A stretch of DNA of 64,000 bases from JADGOV01 sp963814355 (GCA_963814355.1 CAWFCZ010000018.1:1178001-1242000); one strand, 5' to 3'; shown: positions 18,259 to 28,024, counted from the first letter of the stretch. The notes: generated from the sequence alone by a model not told the origin. Program-made: numbers and translations.

Positions 18259-19115
18259 CGGACCCCGCCCGCCGCGGCCGGCATGGCGGCCCGTACCGCC
18301 GCGGCCACCCGGATGGCGTCGGCCGTCGGCGCCACGTCGTGGACCCGGACGCCCCAGACACCACGGTATGCCGCGATGGCGGCCACCGCAGTGCTGGCGG
18401 CGGCTCGCTGCCCAACCGGCCGCGGCTCGCCCGGCGTGCCGAGCAGTCCGCCGAGGAACGCCTTGCGCGAGGCGCCGACGAGCAGCGGGCGACCCAGCGC
18501 CGAAAGCCGGGGCAAGCCGGCCAGCAGCGTCCAGTTGTGTTCTGCCTCCTTGGCGAAGCCCAGGCCGGGATCGAGAATCACCTGTGCCGGGTCCACTCCG
18601 GCGGCGCGCAGCGCGTCGAGCCGGGCCCGCAGTTCCGCGCAGACCTCGGCGACCACGTCGCCGTAGCGCGCCCGGGTCGCCATGTCGACGCTATGCCCCC
18701 GCCAGTGCATGACGACGTAGGGAACGCCGGCGGCGGCCACCAGCCGGGGAAGATCCGGGTCGGCCAGTCCGCCGCTGACATCGTTGACCATCCGGGCTCC
18801 GGCGGCCAGGGCGGCCCGGGCCACCCCGGCGCGCATGGTGTCCACGCTGACCGCAATGCCGTGGCTCACCAATGCCTCGATCACCGGCACCACCCGGCCC
18901 CGCTCGGCCGCCTCGGACACCCGTCCGGCGCCGGGGCGGGTGGACTCCCCGCCGACGTCGACCCAGTCGGCGCCTTCGGCCGCCAACTGCCGTCCCCTGA
19001 CCACCGCGCGCTCGCTGTCAAGCCAGGCTCCACCGTCGGAGAACGAGTCGGGGGTGACATTCAGCACGCCCATCACCAGACAACGGTCGGTGCCGGGCAG
19101 GCCGCGTACCTCCAC
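18255..19115 (-). CDS. folP: Dihydropteroate synthase
   Basis: 286 residues from the GTG at 19115. Condenses dihydropterin pyrophosphate with p-aminobenzoate. LVMGVLNVTPDSFSDGG, DVGGESTRPGA, MVNDVSGG, ILDPGLGFAK and LLVGASRKAF are the pterin-binding TIM-barrel signatures. An upstream in-frame extension to 19373 overlaps the preceding gene and is unlikely. Sulfonamides target this enzyme family. Confidence 0.95.
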   Translation of the reverse strand: MEVRGLPGTDRCLVMGVLNVTPDSFSDGGAWLDSERAVVRGRQLAAEGADWVDVGGESTRPGAGRVSEAAERGRVVPVIEALVSHGIAVSVDTMRAGVARAALAAGARMVNDVSGGLADPDLPRLVAAAGVPYVVMHWRGHSVDMATRARYGDVVAEVCAELRARLDALRAAGVDPAQVILDPGLGFAKEAEHNWTLLAGLPRLSALGRPLLVGASRKAFLGGLLGTPGEPRPVGQRAAASTAVAAIAAYRGVWGVRVHDVAPTADAIRVAAAVRAAMPAAAGGVR

Positions 19116-19147
19116 GCCCGCCAGCCTAAGTGGCCCGCTGCCGGGGA

Positions 19148-20923
19148 TCAGGCCGGCCGGACCCGCCCGATCCGATGCAGCACCCGCAACGGGCGGCTCG
19201 GCCAGACCAGGAAGGCCTCCGCCTCCAACGCCGCCATCGCGATCCGCGGTAGATCGCCCGCGCCCCGGTAGCACAGGAACCTCGGCTCCCAGATCGGGGA
19301 GAACTTGGCGTTGAAGCGGTAGAGCGATTCGATCTGGAACCAGCGGGAAAGGAAGATCAGGATCGAGCGCCACGCGCGCAACACGAAACCGGCGCCGAGC
19401 CGCTCGCCGCGTTCCAGTGCGGAGCGGAACACCGCGAAGTTCAGCGACAGCACCGACACGGCGAGGTCAGGCGCCGCCCGCAGCGCGGAGACGATCAAGA
19501 ACTCGTTCAGCCCCGGCTCGGCGGTGCGGTCGCGGACCATGAGGTCCAGGGACAGGCCGTCGCGTCCCCACGGCACGAAGTGCAGCACGGCACGGACCCG
19601 TCCGGTGCCGTCGTGCGCGGTCACCGCGACGCATTCGCCGTCCGCCGGGTCGCCGAAGCGTCCCAGCGCCATGGAGAAGCCGCGCTCGGTCTCCGCGCCG
19701 CGCCAGGACGCCGCCTCGGCCCGGATCTCGGCCCGCTCGGTGGGTGGGATGTCGCGCAGCCGGCGGGCCTGGAAGGTGTATCCGTTGCGCTCGACCCGGG
19801 CGACCATCTGCCGCACGTTGCGCATCGCCCGGCCTTGCAGGCAGAACTCTGGCACCGAAAGTACCGCCTCGTCACCGAGTTCCAGGGCGTCCAGGCCGTG
19901 GCGGTGCCACACCAGCGCGCCCTGCTCGCTGCATCCCACCACCGCCGGCGTCCAGGCATGCCGGTCGCATTCGGTCAGGAACGGGCCGATTGCCCCCGGC
20001 CAGGCTTCCGGGTCGCCGAGCGGGTCGCCGCTGGCCAGCATCACCCCGGACACCACTCGGTAGGCGATGGCCGCCTTTCCGGTCGGAGAGAAGATCACGC
20101 TCTTGTCCCGGCGCAGGGCGAAGTAGCCCAGGGAGTCCCGGTCGCCGTGGCGGGCCAGCAGGGCACGCATCCGGTCCTCGTCCGCCGGCGCCAGCCTGGC
20201 CTGCGGCTCGGCCGGGCGCAGCACCAGGTATCCGGTGGTGACCGCGGTCAACAGGCCGAGGGCGAAGAGGACCTGGCTGATCAGGTCGTCGGTCCGCTCA
20301 CTGGTGTACCGCAGCGGCCCGGCCACGCCGACGAGACCGTGCAACACCTGCTGGACCTGGGCCGAGAACGGATGCGGCGACACCAAGGAGGAGGCCCGGG
20401 CGCCGACGAGCAGCAGCCCCAGCCCGACGCTGACCGCCGAGAGCCCCAAAAAGGCGGTCAGCGCCCGCCAACGGGTCCGAGGATCACCGACCGCGTAGAA
20501 CTCGTCCCGGAAGACCAGCAGCGCGACCAGCATGGCCAGCGCCACGAGGGCTTCCAGGACATCGAGGCCCCGCAGGATGTGCAGGCCGACGCTAGCCCCC
20601 AGCAGCAAGACCACGGACAGCCAGGCCCGACGCTTCCGGCGGCGCAGCGCATGGGAGAGCAGCAGCAACAGGACGCCGGTGACCACGGTGGCCGCGACCG
20701 CGGCGTGCGTCAGGGCCCCGGGGACGTACTCGGTGAGGTCCCGCAGCCGCACGTACAGGCCCGGGCTCAGCCCGCTGGCCACGTCGATCACGCCGGTGAC
20801 CGCGCACAGCACCGCAACCGTGCCGGGCACCCAGGCGCGGTCCGGTCGTGGCCCCCGGCGCCGGCCGGGGGCCGAGTCGGGTCCGGCGGCGCGGGCCTTG
20901 GCGGCCGGTCGGGCGGCGGTCAC
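19148..20923 (-). CDS. DUF2156 phosphatidylglycerol lysyltransferase-like membrane protein
   Basis: 591 residues. The N-terminal third has about six to seven membrane helices (VPGTVAVLCAVTGVIDV, LSVVLLLGASVGLHIL, LTAFLGLSAVSVGLGLLLVG). The C-terminal half is the MprF/LysX-type double-GNAT transferase (SLGYFALRRDKSVIFSPTGKA, VVGCSEQGALVWHRHGLDAL, FRSALERGERLGAG, LYRFNAKFSPIWEPRFLCY). It would transfer lysine from Lys-tRNA to phosphatidylglycerol. Unlike mycobacterial LysX there is no fused LysRS domain. GTG start overlaps the folE stop by 4 bases. Confidence 0.88.
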   Translation of the reverse strand: MTAARPAAKARAAGPDSAPGRRRGPRPDRAWVPGTVAVLCAVTGVIDVASGLSPGLYVRLRDLTEYVPGALTHAAVAATVVTGVLLLLLSHALRRRKRRAWLSVVLLLGASVGLHILRGLDVLEALVALAMLVALLVFRDEFYAVGDPRTRWRALTAFLGLSAVSVGLGLLLVGARASSLVSPHPFSAQVQQVLHGLVGVAGPLRYTSERTDDLISQVLFALGLLTAVTTGYLVLRPAEPQARLAPADEDRMRALLARHGDRDSLGYFALRRDKSVIFSPTGKAAIAYRVVSGVMLASGDPLGDPEAWPGAIGPFLTECDRHAWTPAVVGCSEQGALVWHRHGLDALELGDEAVLSVPEFCLQGRAMRNVRQMVARVERNGYTFQARRLRDIPPTERAEIRAEAASWRGAETERGFSMALGRFGDPADGECVAVTAHDGTGRVRAVLHFVPWGRDGLSLDLMVRDRTAEPGLNEFLIVSALRAAPDLAVSVLSLNFAVFRSALERGERLGAGFVLRAWRSILIFLSRWFQIESLYRFNAKFSPIWEPRFLCYRGAGDLPRIAMAALEAEAFLVWPSRPLRVLHRIGRVRPA

Positions 20924-21489
20924 CGGCTCAGGATGAGGCTCATCGCTTCGTTGCGGGTGGTCGCCGAGCTGCGGAAGTGACCGCGCACCGCGGAAGTGAC
21001 CGTGCGCGACCCCGGCTTGCGAACTCCCCGCATCGCCATGCACAGGTGTTCCGCGGCGATAACCACGATCACCCCGCGTGGCGCCAGCGAGGCGACCAGG
21101 GCATCGGCCACCTGAGTGGTGAGGCGTTCCTGCACCTGCGGGCGGCGGGCGTAGAGATCGACCAGCCTGGCGAGCTTGGACAGCCCGGTGATGTGCCCGC
21201 TGGAGTTCGGGATGTAGCCGACGTGGGCCACGCCGTGAAAGGGCACGAGATGATGCTCGCACAAGCTGAACAGCTCGATGTCTTTGACGAGGATCATCTC
21301 ATCGTGGCCGGCGTCGAAGGTGGTGCCCAGCACCTCGCCCGGTTCCCGGCCGAGGCCGGAGAACGCCTCGGCGTACATCCGGGCCACCCGGCCCGGGGTC
21401 TCGCGCAGGCCGTCGCGGTCCGGATCTTCGCCAACGGCGAGCAGCAGTTCCCGGACCGCCGCGGCGGCCCGCGGCAGATCGACCGGCAC
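20920..21489 (-). CDS. folE: GTP cyclohydrolase I
   Basis: 189 residues. Opens GTP to dihydroneopterin triphosphate. Zinc ligands are in FSLCEHHLVPFHG and AAEHLCMAMRGV; GHITGLSKLARLVDLYARRPQVQERL is the family core. Its GTG is 4 bases past the ftsH stop. Confidence 0.96.
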   Translation of the reverse strand: MPVDLPRAAAAVRELLLAVGEDPDRDGLRETPGRVARMYAEAFSGLGREPGEVLGTTFDAGHDEMILVKDIELFSLCEHHLVPFHGVAHVGYIPNSSGHITGLSKLARLVDLYARRPQVQERLTTQVADALVASLAPRGVIVVIAAEHLCMAMRGVRKPGSRTVTSAVRGHFRSSATTRNEAMSLILSR

Positions 21490-21493
21490 CGGG

Positions 21494-23500
21494 CTAAGTC
21501 GCTTCGGAGCCGCCGGTCGCCTCCGGGGACGTGGGGCGCTCCGCGCTGCCGTAGCCGTTTCCGGCCGAGCCGTTCGTCCCGCCGAGGCCCTCGACGTCGG
21601 CCGGCCCCATCCGGGCCAGCTCGCGGGGGGTGAGCACCGGTGGCTTCTCCGACGGCAGCCGCTTGCCCCAGCCGGTGTAGGACCCGCGGTTGGGGCGCTT
21701 GGTGATCGGGGCGAAGACGGCGAGCACCTCGTCCTTGGACAGGGTCTCCTTGTCCATCAGGTGCAGGACCAGGTCGTCGAGCACCTCGCGGTACTGCACC
21801 AGGATTTCCCACGCCTCGTCGTGCGCGGCCTCGATGAGCTGGCGCACCTCGCCGTCGATCTGGGCGGCGACGTCCTCGGAGTAGTCCCGCTGGTGGCCCA
21901 TGTCCCGGCCGAGAAAGACCTCGTTGTTGTCCTGACCGAACTTCAGCGCGCCGAGCCGGTCGCTCATGCCGTACTGGGTGACCATCGCCCGGCAGATGCC
22001 GGTCGCCTTTTCGATGTCGTTGGAAGCGCCCGTGGTGGGCTCGTGGAAGACCAGCTCCTCCGCGGTCCGACCACCCAACAGCATCGCCAGCTGGTCGATC
22101 AACTCGCTCCGGGTGACCAGGAACTTGTCCTCGGTCGGCAGCGTCATGGTGTACCCCAGCGCCCGACCGCGCGGCAGGATCGTCACCTTGTGCACCGGGT
22201 CGCTGTTGGGCAGCGCGTGTGCCACCAGGGCGTGGCCGCCCTCGTGATACGCGATGATCTTCTTTTCCTTCTCCGACATCAGCCGGGACTTGCGCTCCGG
22301 ACCGGCCATCACCCGGTCGATCGACTCCTCGAGCATCGCCATCGTGACGAGTTTCTCGTTGCTCCGGGCGGTGAGCAGCGCGGCCTCATTGATCACGTTC
22401 GCCAGGTCGGCACCGGTGAAACCGGGCGTCCGGCGGGCGATCACTGCCAGGTCGACGTCAGCGGCGAACGGCTTGCCCTTGGCGTGCACCTTCAGGATGC
22501 CCTTGCGGCCTTCCAGGTCCGGGCGGTCCACGACGATCTGCCGGTCGAACCGGCCCGGCCGCAGCAGCGCCGGGTCCAGGATGTCGGGACGGTTGGTGGC
22601 CGCGATGAGGATCACGCCGGTCTTGGCGTCGAAGCCGTCCATCTCCACCAGCAACTGGTTGAGGGTCTGCTCGCGCTCGTCGTGCCCGCCGCCGAGGCCG
22701 GCGCCGCGGTGCCGACCGACCGCGTCGATCTCGTCGATGAAGATGATGGCCGGCGCGTTGGCCTTGGCCTGCTCGAACAGGTCCCGCACCCGGCTGGCCC
22801 CCACGCCGACGAACATCTCGACGAAGTCGGACCCGGAGATGGAGTAGAACGGCACGCCGGCCTCGCCGGCGACCGCGCGGGCCAGCAGCGTCTTGCCGGT
22901 ACCGGGTGGACCGTAGAGCAGGACACCCTTGGGGATCTTGGCGCCGATGGCCTGGAACTTCGCCGGGTTCTCCAGGAAGTCCTTGATTTCCTGCAGCTCC
23001 TCGATCGCCTCGTCCACCCCGGCGACGTCGCTGAAGGTGGTCTTGGGCATGTCCTTGCTGACCAGCTTGGCCTTGGACTTGCCAAACTGCATGACCCGGC
23101 CGCCGCCACCCTGCATCTGGTTCATGAAGAACAGCAGCAGGAACACGACGAGCGCGATCGGCAGCAGGCCCAGCAGGATCGACAGGATCGGGTTTTGCCG
23201 GCTGACGCTGGTCGAGTACTTATCCGCGCCGGAATCGCGGGCCTCGTTGACCAGATTGGTCTGGTAATTCGTCGGGAAGGAGGCCGCAAGCTTCTCGCCG
23301 CTTCGGGTCTCGACCTCGACCAGCTGTTCCTTGTCCTTGATCTGGACGGTCCGCACGCTCTTGCTGGCCATCAATGACTCGATCTTGGACAGATCGGCGC
23401 TGCGGTAGCCCCCGCTACTTCCCAGCAGTTGGCTCAGCGCGAGGACGACAACGACCGCAAGGGCCACCCACAGGAGTGGTCCCCGGAAATATCGCCTCAT
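21494..23500 (-). CDS. ftsH: ATP-dependent zinc metalloprotease FtsH
   Basis: 668 residues. Membrane segments near 9-25 and 105-126, Walker A GPPGTGKT at 197-204, Walker B AIIFIDEID at 251-259, SRH around ATNRPDILDPALLRPGRFDR, and the protease site HEGGH at 419-423. The C-terminal tail is Gly/Pro/Ser-rich. The ATG at 23500 (MRRYFRGPLLWV) has AGGA 5 bases upstream; another ATG lies two codons earlier. The 242-base gap to hpt probably holds its promoter. Confidence 0.96.
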   Translation of the reverse strand: MRRYFRGPLLWVALAVVVVLALSQLLGSSGGYRSADLSKIESLMASKSVRTVQIKDKEQLVEVETRSGEKLAASFPTNYQTNLVNEARDSGADKYSTSVSRQNPILSILLGLLPIALVVFLLLFFMNQMQGGGGRVMQFGKSKAKLVSKDMPKTTFSDVAGVDEAIEELQEIKDFLENPAKFQAIGAKIPKGVLLYGPPGTGKTLLARAVAGEAGVPFYSISGSDFVEMFVGVGASRVRDLFEQAKANAPAIIFIDEIDAVGRHRGAGLGGGHDEREQTLNQLLVEMDGFDAKTGVILIAATNRPDILDPALLRPGRFDRQIVVDRPDLEGRKGILKVHAKGKPFAADVDLAVIARRTPGFTGADLANVINEAALLTARSNEKLVTMAMLEESIDRVMAGPERKSRLMSEKEKKIIAYHEGGHALVAHALPNSDPVHKVTILPRGRALGYTMTLPTEDKFLVTRSELIDQLAMLLGGRTAEELVFHEPTTGASNDIEKATGICRAMVTQYGMSDRLGALKFGQDNNEVFLGRDMGHQRDYSEDVAAQIDGEVRQLIEAAHDEAWEILVQYREVLDDLVLHLMDKETLSKDEVLAVFAPITKRPNRGSYTGWGKRLPSEKPPVLTPRELARMGPADVEGLGGTNGSAGNGYGSAERPTSPEATGGSEAT

Positions 23501-23742
23501 TGCCATCCTTACGAAGCGGCCAACGGACCAAATACGGCGAAGGCGCTTCGTCCCTCCGCCGGCGACTCGACTGCCCCGCCCAGCCGGGCAGGTCAGGAAG
23601 AATCTCGTCATTCGACGGTACACCGGTACGCATATCCAGCGGGGCGCCGTGCTTCTCACCAGGAAGAACGGATTCCCGGCGACCGCGATTCCCGCCCGAG
23701 TCCCGCCCGAGTCCCGGCCAGGTCGGCAGGCCTGCCCAGCCT

Positions 23743-24306
23743 TCAGGAGTAGATCTCCCGACGGAGGGTGCCGACGTAGGGAAGTTGGCGGTAGCGCTGG
23801 GCGTAGTCCAGCCCATACCCGACCACGAAGGTGTCGGGGATGTCGAAGCCCATGTACCGCACCGGCACGCCGACCTGGATCGCGTCGGGCTTGCGCAGCA
23901 TCGCCATCACCTCGAGTGAGGCCGGGTTGCGGGACCGCAGGTTGCGCAGCAGCCAGGAAAGGGTCAGCCCCGAATCGATGATGTCCTCGACGAGGAGGAC
24001 GTCACGGCCGGTGATGTCCTTGTCCAGGTCCTTGAGGATGCGGACCACGCCGGAGGAGGAGGTGCCCGAGCCGTAGGAGGACACCGCCATGTACTCCAGG
24101 GTGACCGGGGTACGCAGCGCCCGGGCCAGGTCGGCCATCACGATGCCGGCCCCCTTGAGCACGCCGACCAGTACCAGTTCCTCGCCGGCCGCCCGCCGGC
24201 CGTAGTCGGTGTCGATGGCCGCGGCCAACTCCGAAATCTTTGCTGCGATCTGCTGCTGGGAGATCAGGACGGCCTCGATGTCGTCGTCCAGCACAGCCTT
24301 CAGCAC
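23743..24306 (-). CDS. hpt: Hypoxanthine phosphoribosyltransferase
   Basis: 187 residues. Salvages hypoxanthine or guanine with PRPP. The PRPP-binding motif LLVEDIIDSGLTL is intact, as are LVGVLKGAGIVMADLAR and the C-terminal base-binding DIPDTFVVGYGLDYAQRYR. The GTG at 24306 lies inside the tilS stop region, a coupling of tilS with hpt that is very widespread in bacteria. Confidence 0.95.
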   Translation of the reverse strand: MLKAVLDDDIEAVLISQQQIAAKISELAAAIDTDYGRRAAGEELVLVGVLKGAGIVMADLARALRTPVTLEYMAVSSYGSGTSSSGVVRILKDLDKDITGRDVLLVEDIIDSGLTLSWLLRNLRSRNPASLEVMAMLRKPDAIQVGVPVRYMGFDIPDTFVVGYGLDYAQRYRQLPYVGTLRREIYS

Positions 24307-25283
24307 TCCTCACCTGGGGCGAACCGGAGGACACCATATTCCCGCCGGACGGTACGGCTCCCGGGGAGCGCGAGCGGGCCCTGCCCGTGCCAGTCGGTGA
24401 CCAGGGCGTCGAGGGCGGCCAGGTGCGCGGCGGTGAGCCGCCCGTCGGGTATCCCGGCCCGGCGGGCGGCCGCGAGCAGGACCCGCCGGCGGATCGCCGG
24501 GGGCAGCCCGAGCAGCTCCCCGGCGTCGAGTCCGCCGTCGGCGCGCCGACCCTGCTCGGCGGCGCGGTGCGCCCAGCAGTCCAGCGCATCGGCGTCGTCC
24601 CGCAGCAGCGCCGCGGACCTGGCCAGCGCGGCCGCCACGCCTGGCCCGAGCGCGGTTTCCAGGGCGGGCAGTGCGGCGGCTCGCACCCGGGCCCGGGCGT
24701 AGGCCGGATCGGTGTTGTGCGGGTCGTCCCATACCGCCAGGCCCAGCGCACCGCAGGCCGCCCGGGTGGTGGCCCGGCTCAGTTCGAGCAGCGGGCGGCG
24801 GTACACCCCGCGCCGGGCCGGCATGCCGGCCAGCGAGCGGGCCCCGGAGCCGCGGGCCAGCCCGAGCAGCACGGTCTCGGCCTGGTCGTCGGCGGTGTGC
24901 CCGAGCAGCACCGCCGCAGCGTCATGCCGGGCAGCCGCGGCGTCCAGGGCGGCGTACCGGGCCCTCCGGGCGGCCGCCTCCGGGCCACCGGCGGTCCCCA
25001 CCGTGACCGCCACCGCCTCGGCCGGGTCGGCCCCGGCGCGCGCCGCCCAGGCGGTGACCGCGTCCGCCCGCGCGCCCGAGCCGGCCTGCAGCCGGTGATC
25101 GACGCAGATCACTCCGACACCGCGGGCGGACCGGGGCAGTTCCCACAGCGCCGCCGCAGCCAGCGCCAGGGAATCCGGGCCGCCGCTGCAGGCGACGAGC
25201 ACCCGGCCACCGGCCGGCAGCTCCGCGATGCACCGCCGCACCGCGGATCGGCAGGCGGCTACCGCCGGATCGAGCCGCACCAC
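24300..25283 (-). CDS. tilS: tRNA(Ile)-lysidine synthetase TilS
   Basis: 327 residues. Modifies the CAU anticodon of the rare tRNA-Ile so that it reads AUA. The PP-loop ATP site is RVLVACSGGPDSLALAA; AVLLGHTADDQAETVLLGLARGSGARSLAGM is the family core. It is short because the C-terminal extension of the E. coli enzyme is absent, normal in actinobacteria. Its last bases overlap the hpt start. Confidence 0.94.
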   Translation of the reverse strand: MVRLDPAVAACRSAVRRCIAELPAGGRVLVACSGGPDSLALAAAALWELPRSARGVGVICVDHRLQAGSGARADAVTAWAARAGADPAEAVAVTVGTAGGPEAAARRARYAALDAAAARHDAAAVLLGHTADDQAETVLLGLARGSGARSLAGMPARRGVYRRPLLELSRATTRAACGALGLAVWDDPHNTDPAYARARVRAAALPALETALGPGVAAALARSAALLRDDADALDCWAHRAAEQGRRADGGLDAGELLGLPPAIRRRVLLAAARRAGIPDGRLTAAHLAALDALVTDWHGQGPLALPGSRTVRREYGVLRFAPGEEC

Positions 25284-25308
25284 ACCGCTCCCCAGGGCTC
25301 ACCGGCCG

Positions 25309-26388
25309 TCAAGCCGGCACGGTGCCGCGGACGCCGTGGATCCTGGCCAGCCAGCCGCGGGGGTCGCTGATCTCCGCCCGGTCCGGCAGGGTTTCCGGTG
25401 ACTCCCAGACGGCGTTGAACCCGGCCATGCCGACGGCCGCCACCACGTCGCGGACGAAGCGCTCACCTTCGGCGTACTGCTTCATCTTCAGGTCCAGCCC
25501 GAGCAACCGCCGGATCATCCGGTCCACCGGCGAGGACGACCGGCGGCGGGCGTCGAACTTACGGCGGATCTCGGCCACGGTCGGCACCACGTCCGGACCG
25601 ACGCCGTCCATGACGTACTCACCGTGCCCCTCGACCAGGCTCATCACCCCGGTCAACCGGTCTAGGACTACGCGTTGCTCGGGGGTCTGGACGGCCTCCA
25701 GGAGGGACAGCTCCGACCGTCCCCGGGCGGCGTCCGCGACCGCGCCGACGGCGCCGCGCAGCCGGCGCAGCACGGCGGCCGGGTCCAGCTCGCTGGCATC
25801 CAGGAAGGCGCCGATCTCGCTGTGCAGGTGGTCCTTCAGCCAGGGTACGGCGGTGAACTGCGTGCGGTGGGTCACTTCGTGCAGGCACACCCAGAGCCGG
25901 AAATCCGCCGGGTTCACTGCGAGCCGGCGCTCGGCGTCGAGCACGTTCGGCGCCACCAGGGTGAGCCGGCCCGCCCCCTCCCCCGGCGGGAGGAACAGCT
26001 CGTACTGGCCGAGCACCCGGCTCGCCAGGTAGGACACGATCACGCCGACCTGCACGCCGGTGACCCTGGCACCGACCGCGCTGCTCAACGCCGACGGCGC
26101 GCCGCGCCGCTCCAGCAAGCGCTCGGTGAGCGGGGTCAGCACCACCGAGAAGCCGCTGACCGCCGAACGGACCCAGCCCGGGCGGTCCACCACGGCCACG
26201 GGTTCGTGCTCCCGATCGGTACCCAGGCCGGTGAAGGCGCGGACGTGCGCTTCGGCCCGGGTGGACAGCTGGCGCAGGTCGGCGACCACCCCGGCCGCCT
26301 CCGCGCGGGACACCGCCGGGCCGGGGCGGACCAGCCGGACGCCGGTCGAAGTGGCCAGGTCCCAGTCGATGAGCTGCCGTGGGGTCAC
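25309..26388 (-). CDS. Zinc-dependent metalloprotease (zincin_2 / TIGR03624 family)
   Basis: 359 residues from the GTG at 26388 (MTPRQLIDWDLATSTGVRL). The HExxH zinc site is LHEVTHRTQF, with downstream LVEGHGEYVMDGVG as the likely third-ligand region. This family precedes tilS and hpt in many actinobacteria; it has been labelled coenzyme F420 biosynthesis-associated without proof. No signal peptide is visible. The substrate is unknown. Confidence 0.88.
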   Translation of the reverse strand: MTPRQLIDWDLATSTGVRLVRPGPAVSRAEAAGVVADLRQLSTRAEAHVRAFTGLGTDREHEPVAVVDRPGWVRSAVSGFSVVLTPLTERLLERRGAPSALSSAVGARVTGVQVGVIVSYLASRVLGQYELFLPPGEGAGRLTLVAPNVLDAERRLAVNPADFRLWVCLHEVTHRTQFTAVPWLKDHLHSEIGAFLDASELDPAAVLRRLRGAVGAVADAARGRSELSLLEAVQTPEQRVVLDRLTGVMSLVEGHGEYVMDGVGPDVVPTVAEIRRKFDARRRSSSPVDRMIRRLLGLDLKMKQYAEGERFVRDVVAAVGMAGFNAVWESPETLPDRAEISDPRGWLARIHGVRGTVPA

Positions 26389-26479
26389 CGCACCACGGTA
26401 CGGCGCCTGCTCGCTCGATCTGGCGCGCTGAGGGATTGGGCAGGGCCGCGGCCAGCCCGCCCGACCCCGCCGACTCCGG

Positions 26480-26531
26480 TGATCCAGGCCTCGCAAGCCA
26501 CCGCTAGGTGTGGCCAGCCGGCCCTGGATCA
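26480..26531. repeat. Palindromic intergenic repeat, copy A
   Basis: A 52-base imperfect palindrome bounded by TGATCCAGG and CCTGGATCA, in the 166-base gap between dacB and the metalloprotease gene. Copies of equal size and related interior lie at 48553-48604 and 53725-53777. A REP-like or non-autonomous element, possibly also acting as a transcription terminator. Confidence 0.6.
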
Positions 26532-26554
26532 CCGGGCAGGAGGCAGTACCGCGC

Positions 26555-27937
26555 TCATTGACTGGCCAGGGTCGCGGCCAGCCGGTCCAGCGCCGCCTCG
26601 ACCCGGGCCTGCGACGCCGGTTTGGGCGCCAGGAAGGCGAAGGTCAACGCCACGCCGGCCCGGTCCACGACGACCCCAGCCAGCGCGCTGACCGTGCTCA
26701 GCGTGCCCGTCTTGGCCCGGACGATGCCGGCCGCCGCGGCCGCCGGCCCCCGGCGGAAGCGGTCGGCCAGGGTGCCGCTGAACCCGGCCACCGGCAGCCC
26801 GGCGAAGATCGGGTGCAACGCCGGGCGGCCCGCGGCGGCCACCAGCACACCGGCCAGCGCCGCCGGCGTGGCCCGGTCCAGCGGCGAGAGCCCGCTGGCA
26901 TCGCGCAACGCCAAGCCTTGGCCGAGTCGGGTACCGACGGCGGAGACCGCCCGCTCGATCGCCGCCGCCGCGCCGGTGAACGAGCGCGGCAGCCCGGCGC
27001 GGCCGGCGAGCTCCCGGCCGAGGGCTTCGGCGACGTCGTTGTCGCTGCTGGTCAGCATCCGGGCCACCAGGTCAGGGACGGGCGGGGAGGACACCGTGGC
27101 GAGGACGCCGCCGGAGGCCGTTGCGGTCACCACCGGCCGGGGCCGGCCGCGTACCGCGATCCCCCGGGCGGCCAGCCGGGCGCCGAAGGCCGCGGCGGCC
27201 GCCGCGGCCGGATCGGGATAGCGGGCCCGCCGGTCCGGCCGAACCCGACCGTCGTCGACCATCAGCGCGACCACCGGTGACACGTCTCCGCCGGTGAGGT
27301 AGCCCGGTTTCCAGCCCGGCCCGGTGCGCGGGCCGGCGTACCGGCTGAGGTCATAGCTCAGGCTCACCGTCCGGATACCGGTCGCCGACAACTTCCGGGC
27401 GGTGGCCGCGGCCAGCGCGTCCAGCGAGGCCAGTTGCGGGTCGGCGCGGGCGGCGGCCGGGGAGGCCAGCGTCGGGTCTCCGCCCCCTACCAGGATCACC
27501 GTGCCGCCCCGGCGCGCCGCGCTGGTGGTGAGCCGGGTGGTTGGCGGCAGGGCACTCAACGCGGCCACCGCGGTCGCCAGCTTGGCGGTCGAGGCCGGCG
27601 GGAGCAGCGTCCCGGCGCGGCGGGCGTACCGGGGAATGCCGTCCGCACCGAGCACGATCCCGGCGAGCCGGCCGCCGAAGGCCGGGTCGGCGGCCCGCGG
27701 CGCCAGCGCCAGGGCCAGCGCGGCGGGCGCCGGCAGCGGCTCCTCCGCGGCCGGCGACAGCACCGGACCGGCGGCGGGCGGCGGTGACCGGGACACCCTC
27801 GGTGAGGCACCGGCCGGCCCGGCGGGGGTGGTCCCGCGCAGCAGGTCGGTCGAGACCAGGGCGAGCACCCCGGCCAGGACGATCGCGAGCGCGGTCGCCA
27901 AGGCGACCGGCAGCGGCGTACGGGAGGCTGGCAGCAC
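26555..27937 (-). CDS. dacB: D-alanyl-D-alanine carboxypeptidase/endopeptidase (PBP4, peptidase S13)
   Basis: 460 residues. One N-terminal membrane anchor (about 11-29) and a Pro/Ala-rich linker precede the S13 domain. Active-site motifs are SxxK at 116-119 (PPASTAKLATA), SxN in MLTSSDNDVAEALG, and KTG in RAKTGTLSTVS. It trims or cleaves peptidoglycan peptides outside the membrane. GTG start; an exact tandem duplication of a 10-base unit at 27941-27960 gives two copies of an AGGTAGGAG ribosome binding sequence just upstream. Divergent from ppa. Confidence 0.94.
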   Translation of the reverse strand: MLPASRTPLPVALATALAIVLAGVLALVSTDLLRGTTPAGPAGASPRVSRSPPPAAGPVLSPAAEEPLPAPAALALALAPRAADPAFGGRLAGIVLGADGIPRYARRAGTLLPPASTAKLATAVAALSALPPTTRLTTSAARRGGTVILVGGGDPTLASPAAARADPQLASLDALAAATARKLSATGIRTVSLSYDLSRYAGPRTGPGWKPGYLTGGDVSPVVALMVDDGRVRPDRRARYPDPAAAAAAAFGARLAARGIAVRGRPRPVVTATASGGVLATVSSPPVPDLVARMLTSSDNDVAEALGRELAGRAGLPRSFTGAAAAIERAVSAVGTRLGQGLALRDASGLSPLDRATPAALAGVLVAAAGRPALHPIFAGLPVAGFSGTLADRFRRGPAAAAAGIVRAKTGTLSTVSALAGVVVDRAGVALTFAFLAPKPASQARVEAALDRLAATLASQ

Positions 27938-28024
27938 AACCTCCTACCTGCTCCTACCTGCTCGGCTCGCGATCGGGGAGACTAGCGGAGTACGCGAGGC
28001 GGCCGCCGGCGAGCAGGAGGAACA

